From: Cyanoderma ruficeps
Taxonomy: Eukaryota; Chordata; Aves; Passeriformes; Timaliidae
NCBI GenBank assembly: GCA_008694505.1
Contig: VZDJ01004378.1
Location: 20,166,239 to 20,230,238 of the forward strand
Length of the DNA stretch: 64,000 nucleotides
Reading direction: 5' to 3'
Shown here: in pieces, positions 28,361-40,926 of the stretch
Numbering within the stretch: the first letter of the stretch is position 1
How the letters are laid out: every line of letters starts with the position of its first letter
Made by a program: the position numbers and the translations under genes
The notes under the pieces: model-generated
What the model saw: only the letters and a program-made list of their open reading frames with translations
Database searches by the model: none
What the model was told of the DNA's origin: nothing

Positions 28361-29508
28361 ACTATTGCTAGGCATTCCATAGAGCCGTCCTTTATCTTAT
28401 CCCAGATAATAAAAGAGATACTTTTTTCTATATTAGTTGTTCAGTATTTCAGATATTTCAATAAAGATATCATGAAATGGAAAAACTCTCAGTATAACTT
28501 GTACTCCTTATGTGTAGCAGCTGTCAGTCTAAGGAAAAACTCAAATATAGTATCTTCGTTTCTCTTTGATGGGAGTGCTTTTCTCAGTGACCTTATACTC
28601 CTAATCAGGAAAATTTAACTAAAAATATTCCTTTTTCATTGTTGTTGTTGTTTTGTGTTGGATTGGGGCTTTTTGTTTGTCTGTATGGTTTGGGGTTTTT
28701 AAAACTGTATAGCTTTCCAGATGCAACTGCCAGTGTCCAGGAATCACAAGATGTATTTCTGCTTCAAGGAAACTGCTCATTGGAGGTCCAGTATGAAAAC
28801 AGTACTATTGCACATGCCTGAAAATTAGCCTGTGCATTTCTGAATAAAGTATCTTCTCCTACAGGTACTGAGAAGACTGTAACAACCACCAGTGGGAGCA
28901 GGCTAAAAAAGATGCAGTTACAGGATGCCATGTAGGCTTTCAAGCTTTGCTATGTCTGCTTCTAGCACTGCATGACATGTCAGGTCTAAATGCAGGTGTT
29001 GTGGGAGGTTGTTTTTGTGTTTTGGAATAGCTAACATTACTGTCATGTAGATAAGTTTTAGTTTTTCTTGGTATTTTCACGCATAATCTGTGATGCTTTG
29101 CTCAGTGTTGGTCTTTTAATAATGAAAGTTGCTTCCTAGAGCTAATGACTTAGGAATGGGTGGCTTATACACATTTAGAAGGAAATTTTAATGCCATTGT
29201 GAGATAAAAAATTGAATTTTTGGGCTTGTCTGTATGTGTAGGTGTGAGGACTACAATCTTTGGGTTGGAAATGTCAAAATACATTCTGATTTTTTTCATG
29301 GAAACATGGTATTATATTGAAGATGGCAAAATGTTCTTTGTGGTTCTTTGTGATGTTCTCAGTTGTAATAGAGCTTGTCAGAGAACAAAACACTCTTGCC
29401 TTCAAGACTCCCAGCAGGAAAACAGCTTCCATAGTGTGATCCAGTATGTAGGCAAAGCTTAACTTTCTGCACCTAGGATAAGACACCTTTTTCTTGCTAG
29501 GAATCCCT

Positions 29509-29627
29509 GAATCACAGAATAGTGAGGCTTGGAGGGGACCTCTCGAGGTCGTCCAGTCCAACCCTGCTGCCAGGGCAGGGTCAGCTAGAGCAGGTTACAC
29601 AGGAAAGCATCCAGGTGGGTTTTGGAT
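29509..29627 (-). mobile_element. CR1 LINE 3' end, minus orientation
   Basis: It begins with the reverse complement of the CR1 terminus ('gaatcacagaatagtgaggc'), then 'cttggaggggacctctcgag', 'ccagtccaaccctgctgcca', 'gctagagcaggttacacagg' and 'catccaggtgggttttggat'. The element reads on the minus strand and is truncated about 120 bases from its 3' end. Identity to the family pattern looks fairly high, so it is a comparatively young insertion. A CpG cluster begins about 115 bases to its right. Confidence 0.92.
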
Positions 29628-29741
29628 AGGAATATACAAACAGCTCATTGGTGGCATTGCAGTTGTTTTGCTGCTTCCCTCCAGGTCCCAAGTCACTTAA
29701 TCCAAATCACTTCACCTCCCCAGATGCCTCTTCTGCCCACA

Positions 29742-29816
29742 CGTGAGTGTGGCGCTGGTGCTCGTGGCTCCGCGTGCCGTGTGACAGGAGATGCCACGCG
29801 GGATGTGCCTTGTCCG
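29742..29816. other. Compact CpG cluster
   Basis: Nine CpG dinucleotides occur in 75 bases (29742, 29753, 29763, 29771, 29773, 29778, 29797, 29799, 29815) in otherwise CpG-poor DNA. It is far too short to be a classical CpG island. It may be a small unmethylated regulatory patch or the remnant of a GC-rich insertion. It sits about 115 bases from a minus-strand CR1 end. Confidence 0.7.
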
Positions 29817-31788
29817 GGAGCAGCAGTTCCAGCTAATTCACTCCCTGCATAACAACCTTGGGAAGTGCAGCTTAAAGGGATTTTAAAGGGATTTGAAGCA
29901 AGATGTTGAGGTCTCATTTCAGTGCAGTAGAGCTGAACCAGAGAAAAACAGCAGTATTTTCTTTTCATTTCATTGTGGCATACTTTCCTAAGTTATCAAA
30001 GCTGCACCCTTCCAACTTGAAATTTTGGGGAACATACCTTCTGGAAGGCATTTGGATAGAGTGCTTCCAACTGGAAAATTTTGGCCTGTCCCTAAATTCT
30101 GGGTCTCAGTAGAAAAATAGTGGAAAAAGAAATATTTTTTTAATATGGGTAAACTCCTGCATGAATTTTAAACTAGAACATTTCATTTTATTTGACTATT
30201 ATCATGTTATAATTTTTGTCCTGGAAGAATAGAAGGCTAAAGTGAGAAAAAAAAAATATTGGAAGTTCTCCAGTATTCCATTAATAGTCCCTGATTAGGG
30301 GAAAATTAACGAACAATACAGTAATTATTCCAAGAGTGGCTGGAAATTGTGCATATGCTCATGGAAAATAAGGGACATAACTATGATACTTCAAATTGAA
30401 GAAAATTCATTATTTACTGTTTTTTAAATGGGATTGGCATACTGCTGGAAAGGCAGAAATTCACATGCATGGAGAGAGGAAAGACATATTTTAGAGAGTC
30501 TAAGAAATATTTGTGACAGCATGAATTTGTGCACTCATTCATAAAATGGGACATAAGTAAGACATAAGTACACAAGTCTTGTGCCAGCTCTCTGCACAGG
30601 GGTGAATTTAATCTAGAATGAATAAGGGTCTTTTACTTATTTTGTTTATTTTTTGCAATCTCTCTTGCCCACTTCCTAACACTGTGTTTTTTAGACGGTA
30701 TTTTGGACAGCAATGCACCACTTGTAAGTCAAATACCAAGGGCAGTGTTTGTAGGAGAGTTTATATATTGCTTTCATCTAAATCAACATCTTGGCTTTAT
30801 GGCTTACTCAAATGTTAAGAAATACAGCAATAATTTTAAATGCTATAGTTTAGAGAAAGTGCTTAACATTTCTGAACTAAACCAAAAGACAAAAAGAAAA
30901 AGTTGCTAATAATTGGAACAGACTTGGACCTTTTTCCCATCAGATGTGTAGTTTGTAGTACAGCACTTGATAATTACTAGCATTATTTGTTCTGTGAGAG
31001 CCTTTTGTGTGGTGTCCTGTTTAGTGCAACTCATGGCTACAGATTTTGCCACTGTTTCACCATTAACCTTTTTTGTGAACTGTGATTTCAGCATGCTGAA
31101 CTGTAAATTCAGCCATTTACACATTATAAGTATTAGATTTCTGAATGTTCAGGAAAGTAATCTTCTACCTTTTTAATATGACTTCTGTAAGTGGTGTTGA
31201 CACAGCTAAATTTTCTTGTAATTTTTTTTTTATGCATTCTTAAAAATTTAGAGCCTGTGAGAAACACATATGGGTGGTTTGAAGGCAATCTGCCTTTCAT
31301 CAACAATTATTTTATGCCTGATGTTAAGCCAAGTAGTTTGCACTAAGGACCTAGGAGGCAAGTTTGGATTTTTGTGTTTGAAATAAGGTATCATTTTTTA
31401 TTATGAAGAGCAATATAATGGCCGTCAGTAAAAGAGTTGGATCACAATATATTTCACGTTTGTATGTTTCTTGTGTTCAGCTGAATAATTACTCTTTTGA
31501 AATACTTATCTTTATGTGCATTTTGATATATGTGCATGAATGCTTGCTTTTCTAATTTCTATTTCTTTTAAAATAAAATTTGTAGGTAGATGCACTTTTG
31601 TAAAGATACTTGTTACATACAATTTTATTTTGTCCAAAGTTACCCAGAGTTGGAATTGTCTCCAATATACCAGTAGGCACAAAATGCACAAATCTTTGTA
31701 ATGTACGTCTTGCTTTGCTTTTGTGTCAGACATTTTTCCATATTAATTCATATTAATTCTTTGGTAGAGTCTTAAAACCAAAATCAGC

Positions 31789-31811
31789 TTTTTTTTTTTC
31801 TTTTTTTCTTN
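31789..31811. repeat. Poly-T tract with one unresolved base
   Basis: T runs broken by single C bases end at an N at 31811. The length of the tract is probably not reliable. Confidence 0.9.
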
Positions 31812-32320
31812 CCCAAATGCATGTAATTCAGATTGCAGGGGGAAAAATTTATGGATATTTTGAAACAATCTTATTCTGTACATATGCAAGCAATCTTCCT
31901 GCTGAACTTTGAAGATAAGGTCTAATTTTTCAAGGGGACTCTCATACACGAGGTGGAGGTATGCATCATCTTGACTTTATGGATGTTAGAAATCTTACTG
32001 TAAACATTTATCTAAGCAACAGTAAACTTTGCCTCAAGCACTTTTACAAGAAAAATTATTTTCATCCTACAAGGATACCACACATTAAAGTCCATATAGC
32101 TGTTTGTGGGGGGGACTGTAATCAAGAAGAGTGGCACTAAGAAACTTAGCTTTGGGGCTACTTTCAACTCACCTCAGTGCAAGTAGTGTAAATATTTTGT
32201 TTTCCTACTGTACCTTACAAATAATTCATAAATATTGTTATGTGAGGATGAAATACAATTGTCCTCAGGCTTCTTCATGGAGATCAAAATGGCCATGAAA
32301 AAGGCATGAACTTTGAGGAT

Positions 32321-32390
32321 TAGATTATAAATATGGTAGTATATAAATATAAATATTATATGTAAATATAATAGTAGATTATAAATAAGG
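32321..32390. repeat. AT-rich degenerate repeat
   Basis: 'tagattataaata' occurs at 32321 and again at 32375. Between them lie ATAAATAT and ATATGTAAATATAATA units. Nearly pure A/T; no further meaning seen. Confidence 0.7.
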
Positions 32391-34672
32391 AGGTACAGCT
32401 ATAATCTTGTAGTGGATTCTTTCTGCAATTCTTTTTGAGGAAAGTGTGCAATGCCTCTTACGGTAACTTTGCAGCTGAGACAATGTCTGTGATGGATATG
32501 ATACAATCCTCTGCACTTTAAATAAGGTGTGTCTTCTTAAATCATGTTACTTAAAAGCTCACTCTGTTCATGCTTATGTAATAGCCAATATAATGACAGA
32601 GCCTGATCAATATTTAGGAAAGTGTTATTTTTCTCAACCATAGTAATCGGTTTGCCAAAGTTTATGGACAAGTTATAAGACTCTGGATGTAAGAATTTAA
32701 AACAAAAGCACTGGAAAATCCTTAATTATAATGTCCTCCATGTTACCAGGCAGCTGTGTCATGGTTAGAGACATGTCTTACAAATTGAGGTAATAACTTA
32801 CCGGTGACCCTTTCATATTCTGTTCTTCCTTGTGTTCACACATTGCATTGTTTTCCTTTAGTGATCTTACATCCAAGTTAGTATTGGGAATAAACCTCTC
32901 AGATAAGTACAAGCTAAAGTAAAGTGGGGTACTATAAATGCTACTCCTAGAGTAGAATACTATTTTGGTTTTGAAATTCTAGGTGTTTTGCTAGGTCACA
33001 GTTGGACTTGGAGTCTTATCCTTTCTATCTCCAATTGTATAATTACACAAACTCATGAACATTCATGGAGTGTAATTCTCTCTCCTTCCTCCTGCTACCA
33101 CTTCCATCCTCTGGAAAAACTTGTAAATTCTCTCTCATCAGACTGCAAATGCATGACTGTTTCCTCCTTTCAGTAAACATACAGTCAAACCTGCCAGATT
33201 TGATGGGATTAGGAAGAAACATGAGTAGTCACAGAGGACATTTGCTCAGATAACTACCTACTCAGTGCCATAACGATAATGTTTCTTGGCCCCAGTTATT
33301 TCACAGGAATCCCCAAAAGATCTGCCAGTAGCCTAAAGCAGTTTTTCTAGAAAACTTCATAGGGTGAAAGGGGTATGTTTTCTTCTCCCACTTCAAGGAA
33401 AATCCACAAGGACCGCTGTGCAGCCATAATGGTGCTCCTGCTGTCTGTCTCCTCCTCCTCAAAATGCACAGGGTAGCCTGCTGTGACTCAGACTTCTCTG
33501 GAGGTGGTGGGGTGGTGCTCCACTACTAGAAATCAACCTCATACCATTAAAAAAGGGGAGCAAGGCACACTCATTATCAGATGTGAGCCCTGCCCCTTCT
33601 TGTACAGCCACAGGATCAGACTGACTACACATCACATTTTTCACACCTTTTAATATGTGTGTGGCTTAGGTCTGAGTAAAGCATTTGAAACAGTGCTGCT
33701 AATGCACAGCATGTCCAGCTGCTGCTGCCACCTTTGTGGCCTGGTGTCTCAATCTGCAATAACAATACTTAGCTCTTCAAATGCTGTTGCATTTGGAGGT
33801 AGAGAAGATATTGTTGAAGAAGCCTTGGTTCCTCCAGCAATATGCACATAGCCTTGACTCACCTGAGGCCAGACTGAAACTAGCTCAAATCACACAGAAA
33901 CTGGGACCAGACAATCAGAAAATCAACCCAGTCAAGTGTCAGACTAGGTTTCTTTTTAACCCTTTTTCATTTGTTACAGCTTTCATTTTTTTTTCTTTGG
34001 CTTTCACTATAACTGACATCTGCTTTTTAGTTGTTTTTTTTTTTTCTACAAGATCTCATCAAGCTGTTGAATGCCCAACACTTGCTTCTTTTCAGCCTTC
34101 TGAATTCAACATTTGCCTTTGTCAGAGGGAAAAATGGTGCTTTCAGCTACAGATATTTCAGCTTCCATTGATGAAAGGAGAGCTTATGGTTTATAGGAGA
34201 TGTGCTGTCTTTTATTATAACAGCTGATACAGCTGAAGGAAAAGACAAGCTTTTGAGCGCACAGCCCTACTCAAGGACAAGCTTGCGAGAAAAAAATGTT
34301 ACTCCCTGCTTGATCCACATTAAATAGAATGTGGATGAGTACAAGCTAGGAAAATCTCTGAGCAACAACAGCTGCTCAGTGTTTTGCAGTAGTTCAATAC
34401 AGAAATGTTATTTTAGCCCGAATTCCCCTTTTTTTTAACGGATGACAAAAGAAGTGGTAGTCTTGCTGTGTTCACTTGGAAAGGAAGTCAATTCCCTCCC
34501 GCTTTCTTCTACAAGTCTCCCAGTAAATGTCTAGGAAAAGACATGAAAATGTTTTAATAATGTACATTTTGGTTTAGATTATTGGAGATATTGTCTGTAT
34601 ATAGAGACATGAAAATTCCATGCTTATTGTGGTCATTTTTGACATTTAGAAAAACCAGCTCCCTCAAGCAAT

Positions 34673-34699
34673 ATCTGCTCATGCTGTGCATGAGCAGAT
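34673..34699. repeat. Perfect hairpin, 11-base arms, 5-base loop
   Basis: 'atctgctcatg', loop 'ctgtg', 'catgagcagat'. All eleven pairs are perfect, and pairing stops immediately outside. It is shorter than a microRNA precursor stem and has no T-run after it. It could be a chance structure or a protein-binding palindrome. Confidence 0.85.
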
Positions 34700-36794
34700 T
34701 GATCTCACCATCAGTAAATAAAACTACTACTGGGTCTTGGGATGGAGGTCAGCCCTGTAGCTCTAGCCATGCTAGAAATACCTCAAAATCTCTTTAAAGC
34801 AGAAGTAGCCCTTCCCTGAGTCAATATATTTTTCTGTGTTCAAAGATGGAGCTGGATATTGCTCTTTTCCTGTCTACTTCCAAACATTCAGGACAAGGAG
34901 CTACCAACTCAAGGTATTTTCCAACCTATTCAAAGGACAGAGAACTGAAAACACAGAGGGGAGAAACTCCTATCTTTATTTTCATTCTCTGGTACCTTGG
35001 GATAGTAATGTCTTGGGGTACCTGTATTGTATCAGTTGCCTTTTTCTCTTACTCTTAGAAAACAGAGGCTGAATTTGAGGTCTGCACTGTAAAGGCTGTT
35101 TCTGCCTGAGGAAATACACTGCACGCACATCTAGATCTCAGTCTCTCTCCTTTATGTTTACAGTTGCTGATTGGCTTTATGGTTAAACTGAGGTTGTCTG
35201 ACACATTAGATGATAGCAAACTTTGTGATATCTGGTCTGGATTTCTGAGTCTCAATAACTATAGCTGAACTATATGGTCTGTCTTTTCAGCAAAAATTTA
35301 GTGTTACCTAAAAGATTGCTGGTAATGAAGAGCTCATCACAACTGTTGACTGGTACGTGTTTAATAGTTAATTATTCTCACAATTAGGAAATATATATGT
35401 ATTTTTCTGGTTTTAATCTGGCGACTTGAGCTTTCAGCCCTCCTACACCTTCTTTCTCTTTTGCAGTCAACTTTATACAGATGAGCTTGTGTGGTATTTG
35501 CAGCAGCACACTTACCTCAGATGTGTTAAGTCTGGCCTTGGGAAGAGGATTTTTCTCCTCTATATGTATTAATCTGATTACGGCATTCATATAATAGGTT
35601 GAGACTGCCTCTTCTTTTTTTAATGTTAAAAAAAAAGAGAATCTATCAATCTAATCAAAGTATTTATTACTTTAGGAGTGATAAAAATCATGACATTAAG
35701 AAAAAAATGTACTTTGCTTAAGTTCATTATATTTTGGAAATAGCACTTATGGCGATCTAGAGTTTAATGCTGGGAAAAACTGGCCTATTTCTGAGATCTG
35801 GTTTGCTTTGATCTCTTATTTCCTGGGGATTTTCCACAGCTTCCATGTCATGAAAGCTGCTTTGCCTCTTTGACCTTAGTAGAAGTCATATAGCAGGCTG
35901 TTTCCTTGTGTTTGTATAGCTTGAAGTTTCTCTTTTTTCCCCCTATACTTTCTGTTATGTAATCCTTGACTACTTTTTCTCTTAAATAAAATTTTTCCTA
36001 GTATCCATTCTAAATATCTCTTTCAAAGTAATAAGAGCTGCCTTGTCTTCATTCTTCTTCGCTAAAATGGCACTCAGTTCTGTGCACTGTCAGTGGACTA
36101 AGGCTTTTGTCAGAAGACAGAAGACGCTGAGTGGAATTGGGCAAAATTCTGGCCTTTTTAAACCTGGCTGGAACATAGTCAAGAACCAAATCCGAGGCAT
36201 TTGTTTTGGGCTAATTCCTCAAATTTTAAACCATACATTTCAGACAGTCCATTGCTTTGCTTCTCTGAATCTCACTGAAGATAATGTGCATCCCCTTTTT
36301 ATCTTTCATGATGGCATATGATTCTGTTGTTTTGACGTGAATTTCCTGTTATTTCTTCCTCTGCATATTTTAGAGTAGCAACTTCTAGTGAGAGAGAGAT
36401 TTGAACATGCATATACTTTTGGAATAATTTTGTATTCTGTTAGAAACTCTTGAAATGAAATGCAGTTTTGACCCTGATGCTGCCATGTTTAGAGACACAA
36501 GACATTCTGCTGGAAAAAAGTGCTAGTGTAGTCAAAAGTTTGTCTCCTGTCAGTGACTTCTGGGCACACACTTTATCAAAGCTTTAAGGAACCAAGGTAT
36601 TCTTTTGTTCAGTTAGCATTTGAAGAGTTCTATGTGATATAATGGCTGTGCAGGAATATGCATTTTAAGGAAGAGGTGAATTTTTTTTCCTCCTCCTTTT
36701 TCATGCCTTAATTTTTGCTCTCCTGAGACGGAGATTTTTCTTTTACTTATGTAATAAAATAAATCCAAATCAAACACAGTTTCTTTGCTCTAGG

Positions 36795-36844
36795 TCCTTC
36801 CTTTTATTTCTTTTTTCTTTTCTTTTTTTTCTTTCTCTTTGCAG
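36795..36844 (+). other. Polypyrimidine tract followed by CAG (acceptor-like site)
   Basis: A C/T-rich run from about 36795 to 36840, broken by a single A, ends in 'ctctttgcag' and then 'tctgtcgcc', the layout of a strong vertebrate 3' splice site. No recognisable exon follows, and no donor or frame supports one. It may be a cryptic acceptor, or an exon of an unannotated non-coding transcript upstream of NAV3. Confidence 0.3.
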
Positions 36845-39800
36845 TCTGTCGCCAAAATTGGGTTGAAATGTTCAGTCCTATTTTATAGCAAACCCACAGT
36901 TCTGTAGCTTTTTCCATGGTGAATTACAGATCAGTTTTTCTTTCAAGGGTGATAGACATGGACTTGGTTAGATTGTTGTATCTGTCTTAACTTGGGTTCA
37001 TTATATTCCACTCAAGAAAAAAAGAAAGAGACTTGCCAAATATTTTTATTGGCTTGTCACCTTTACTGTTATAAAAACATTAAATTGAGAACCTATTAGA
37101 ACCAGATTTTAAAATGCCTGAAAATCATAAGTATGTCTTGCAGTAATGTGTATGGAATCATTTTAGTGAATGTCTGATTTTTCATTAAGTTTTTGTAATT
37201 TTCAAAATCAGCCTGCCTAATTTAAGAGTTCCTTAGGCACCAAAAATGCTGTCTTTTACTGTTTCATGTGGGAATGGATAATTAGTCTGAAAACTGTGAA
37301 AAGTTTCAGCTAAATTTTCTCTCTGAAATGTCAGGGGAGGACATGGTAGGAAGAACTGCCCTTCGAGCAAGATGATCAGCAGTGTCACACGGAAGGTAAT
37401 GCCATATGTCTGGCAGAAAGGCTCCAGGAGACAGACACTAGCTCAGATTTTCAGAAGGGAAGAAAGATTGTAGGGAGCAGGAAAATCTGAGCCATTTGAA
37501 TTGAAATAAAAGGAGAATTAACTGCAAAATTACAAGGCATCTTTGTATTTTGGGTGGCACATGGGCCTGGATACTTCCTAAACTTGTGGTGGACTTGGCC
37601 CTATTTGTAATAATTTGCAAAATATTGGAGACATAGAGAGTTTAGTAAAACTGAATCTTTGTATAATATATGCGAATTTTGATTTGCAATGTTCGCCTTA
37701 GGGCAGTTTTTGATGGGGCTTATGATTAAATGGCATATCCTCATATAATAGCAGAAGTATTAGCAGTGCATTATATTTTTCTTCCTTCCTGCCACAGAGG
37801 TGTCTCTAGGCCACAAGTGACTTTTCTTCTTTTCTTCATTTTTACCCTTATGCATTGGTGAAATCAAGATTAAATTATGCAAGAATTAAATAAGAGGAAA
37901 ACCAAAACTGAGTATATGTTTGAGACCCTTTTTAAAGTTAAAAATAAAACCAATTTGTACACATGCATATATATATTTAAAATCTCTTGATGAAATATTA
38001 ATTAAAGAAATACAGCCTTACTCTTCTCTGTAAGCCAAATTCACTTAATTTGACAATAGTGTCACAATGGCATGACCAACACCAATTATTTTTTGCTCCT
38101 TGACACGATATGGTAGGAGAAAATCAAAGGGATCTTTAAGTTCCCTTAAAAAGATTTAGTTGCACAGCTTCCACTAATTAATTTATTTTGCTAAAATTGC
38201 CACTGAAATTGTAGAACAGTTAAATATACAAATAATTTTTTACAGAATCAAGCCCCCTTTTTTGTCTTTTTTATGGCATTTTAAAAAGTGTTTGTCTTTT
38301 TATTTGGACTATCTTTTTCTTTATTTTATTAAAAACTTTGTATTTCTTTTTGTGTATATTGGTAAATTTTCTGTTGAAGAAAAGGCTGTAGTAGCATTGT
38401 ATGAAAAGAAAAGTGTTTAATGACATTTTTTCCCACTCTGCTCTGAAATACAGTGGGAAAGTTGCAGTCTAAGGTGTGACAAACTCAGTACCCAAGGATT
38501 TAGTCTATTCAAAAACATGATCAGTGACAGAACAAAATTTGACTAAACTTACTGAGGTGTTGCCCACAAGAAAGATTTTAGGGCAACTTCCCAAGTTACA
38601 AAAGCAACAACCCTAATACTTCCTGCTGCTAAAGGCCACTCCCATACACACACTCCCCTGTCATCCAAACCTGTCCCCAGCCAGAATACATGCTGTTACC
38701 AAAACACCATGTGCCAGGAAAAGCTTTCTAATTGCTTTGAAGATAAAGTGCTGGAACAGGTTGCTTAACAAAACCGTATTATCCCCTTCAGGGGAGATGG
38801 TGAAGAAATGCTCAGGCAGTGCATTGATCTGTGTGGCCCTATATTTAACCCCCCCTCTCTGCTGGGTGGTTGACTGGATACCCTCTGGAGAGCCCTTAGG
38901 CAAATTTCTAGGATTTTTGTGATGGCAAACAGATATAATGACAACAATTAGTAGATAATTGGCATTGATATTCCTTATGTCATTAGTGTTGGAAGGACTG
39001 AACCTGTACTTGGATAGAGTGGAAAATTTCCCCAAAGCCCTCAGCACAGACCTGGTTTGACTTGTGAATCAATAAACACTTCAGTTAAGGCTACACGCAG
39101 CCCTCTGGTCCTTAAATGCAGGCAATGACAGGAAGTGGAACTATCCTAGTAAGAGAAGGTAATTTCAGTCCTTTTATTATCTTGTTAAAAATGCAGATAA
39201 CCCAGGTTTTGCCACCAGTCATATCAAGCCAGATGAGGTCATATAAGATGCAGTCATAGCATAACAAATATTCCAAATACCTCTGTGTAACTTCTGAGCT
39301 GATATCCTTGGAGATCTTTTATCCTGAGGGCAGAAAACCTATCAAAGAGAGGAAATTAAGAGTGAGTTGTGCCTTTGAGCCAAAATATACTGTAAAGGAC
39401 CATCCCTAAGCAATAACACTGAAAGATAAATTTACAGTAAGACACTTCATAATATTTTTCTATGTGTGCCTGCATAAGGAACCATTTTAAATATTGGGGT
39501 GTGAACAGAAAGAATTAAATGGATAAAGCACAACCATAAGTGGAAAAACACTTATTTGATTGACTGTTTTTTGATTGCTTTTTTCCTGCTGAACACATAA
39601 AGGCTGTTCAGAAAAAGGTTTCTGGTTTTTATATATAAATACTTTTTGATGTGCTTTGAGGAAGTGTGCATATAACCTGATGTCCTTCAGACATGTAAAT
39701 TATAAAATAAATTTATGCCATTCTACTGTAATATTCTGGAGCTGAAGTACCCTAAAAAAATCTTAAAGGTTTGACAGATTGTTTAAATGCAAATAGCTCA

Positions 39801-40910
39801 TGTTAAGTTTGCCCAAGTAAAGATCGCTACGTTGTTGTTGAAATTCTGAGAAAGAAACTTGGATTTCTGTACATTGTTACTATGTGGCTAGCAGTAGATG
39901 GTCAAAGACTTTAAGTACCGGATGGGAATCACTTTGGGAACAATTTTCCATATGAATTAAGAGAAGAACTGGATATGATTTAATTCATTTATGGGTTTCT
40001 TGTGTTTCACATAAAATTGTTAATCATCAGTGAAAGATAAGAGGTTGTTGCAAGGCTATGAGTTTGAGCTCACAGTTTGAGCATCAGGACCAATTATTTA
40101 CTTGCCAAAAACTATGTTTAAATTTGTAGATATGTACAAAAGTTGTTGAGACTTGAGATGGATTTTATGCTGGGACTAAGTTTTTCTCCATAGGAAATTT
40201 GCAATAGTGCAATTCTCTTATCCTACTATTGTTTCATCTAACAGTATTCACCACTTGAGTAGTCCCATATGTATGGTGAAGAATAAAATAATAACACTGT
40301 GGGTTTGTGTCTGTTTGGGGTTAGGTTTGTGCTTAAGCAAACCAGTCTTCTTGTGCTACCTGATTCAGGACTGCAGTTCTCAGATTATCATGGGGATTGC
40401 AGCAAAGCCATGGTCGAGTTCAGTGCTGGACTTCAATGTGTGTTCTGTGTTCTGATCCTTGTTTTCATAATCAGGATACATGGAACTATGCAGAAGCACT
40501 GTAGGCTAAGAGTTATCCAGAAAGTTTAGGGACCATCAGTTTAGAGATATGCAATATCTATTGACCTAAAAAACTTGCAGTCTAAGTGTATGCAAGGGAT
40601 CTCCTGTATGTGGCAAGTGGGACTATTTAGTCCCACCTCAGCTGGCTTTGGATGGAACATAATCACTGTCCTTATATATGGGACCAGTGCACAGTCCCAG
40701 TCTGAGAATGTATCTTTGATGACTGGTGGTATAGGATGCTCCTGTCCTTAGCACCAAAATTTGGGTTATCTTGGATAATTGGATTGTAACTTGAAGCTCA
40801 TGTTACTGAGTATGAGATAGACTGTAGACTGACTCAGAATACACTGACTGGTTTTTTTGGTTTTTTAAATTTTTGCTAATCCAAACAAATGCAACAGATG
40901 GAGGACAACC

Positions 40911-40926
40911 AAAAAAAAAAAAAAGN
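40911..40926. repeat. Poly-A tract with one unresolved base
   Basis: A run of 14 A and one G precedes an N at 40926. Likely a homopolymer sequencing ambiguity. Confidence 0.9.

Noticed and set aside
33781..34227. 148-codon plus-strand frame with a Phe-rich hydrophobic middle
   Set aside because: The hydrophobic part comes from T-rich low-complexity DNA (TTTTTTTTTC runs) rather than a designed membrane segment. No homology recognised.
38661..39047. 128-codon minus-strand frame; the same DNA also has a CR1-like phrase 'agtgctggaacaggttgctt'
   Set aside because: The protein is unrecognised. The CR1 resemblance covers only about 20 bases, with no neighbouring CR1 blocks in order.
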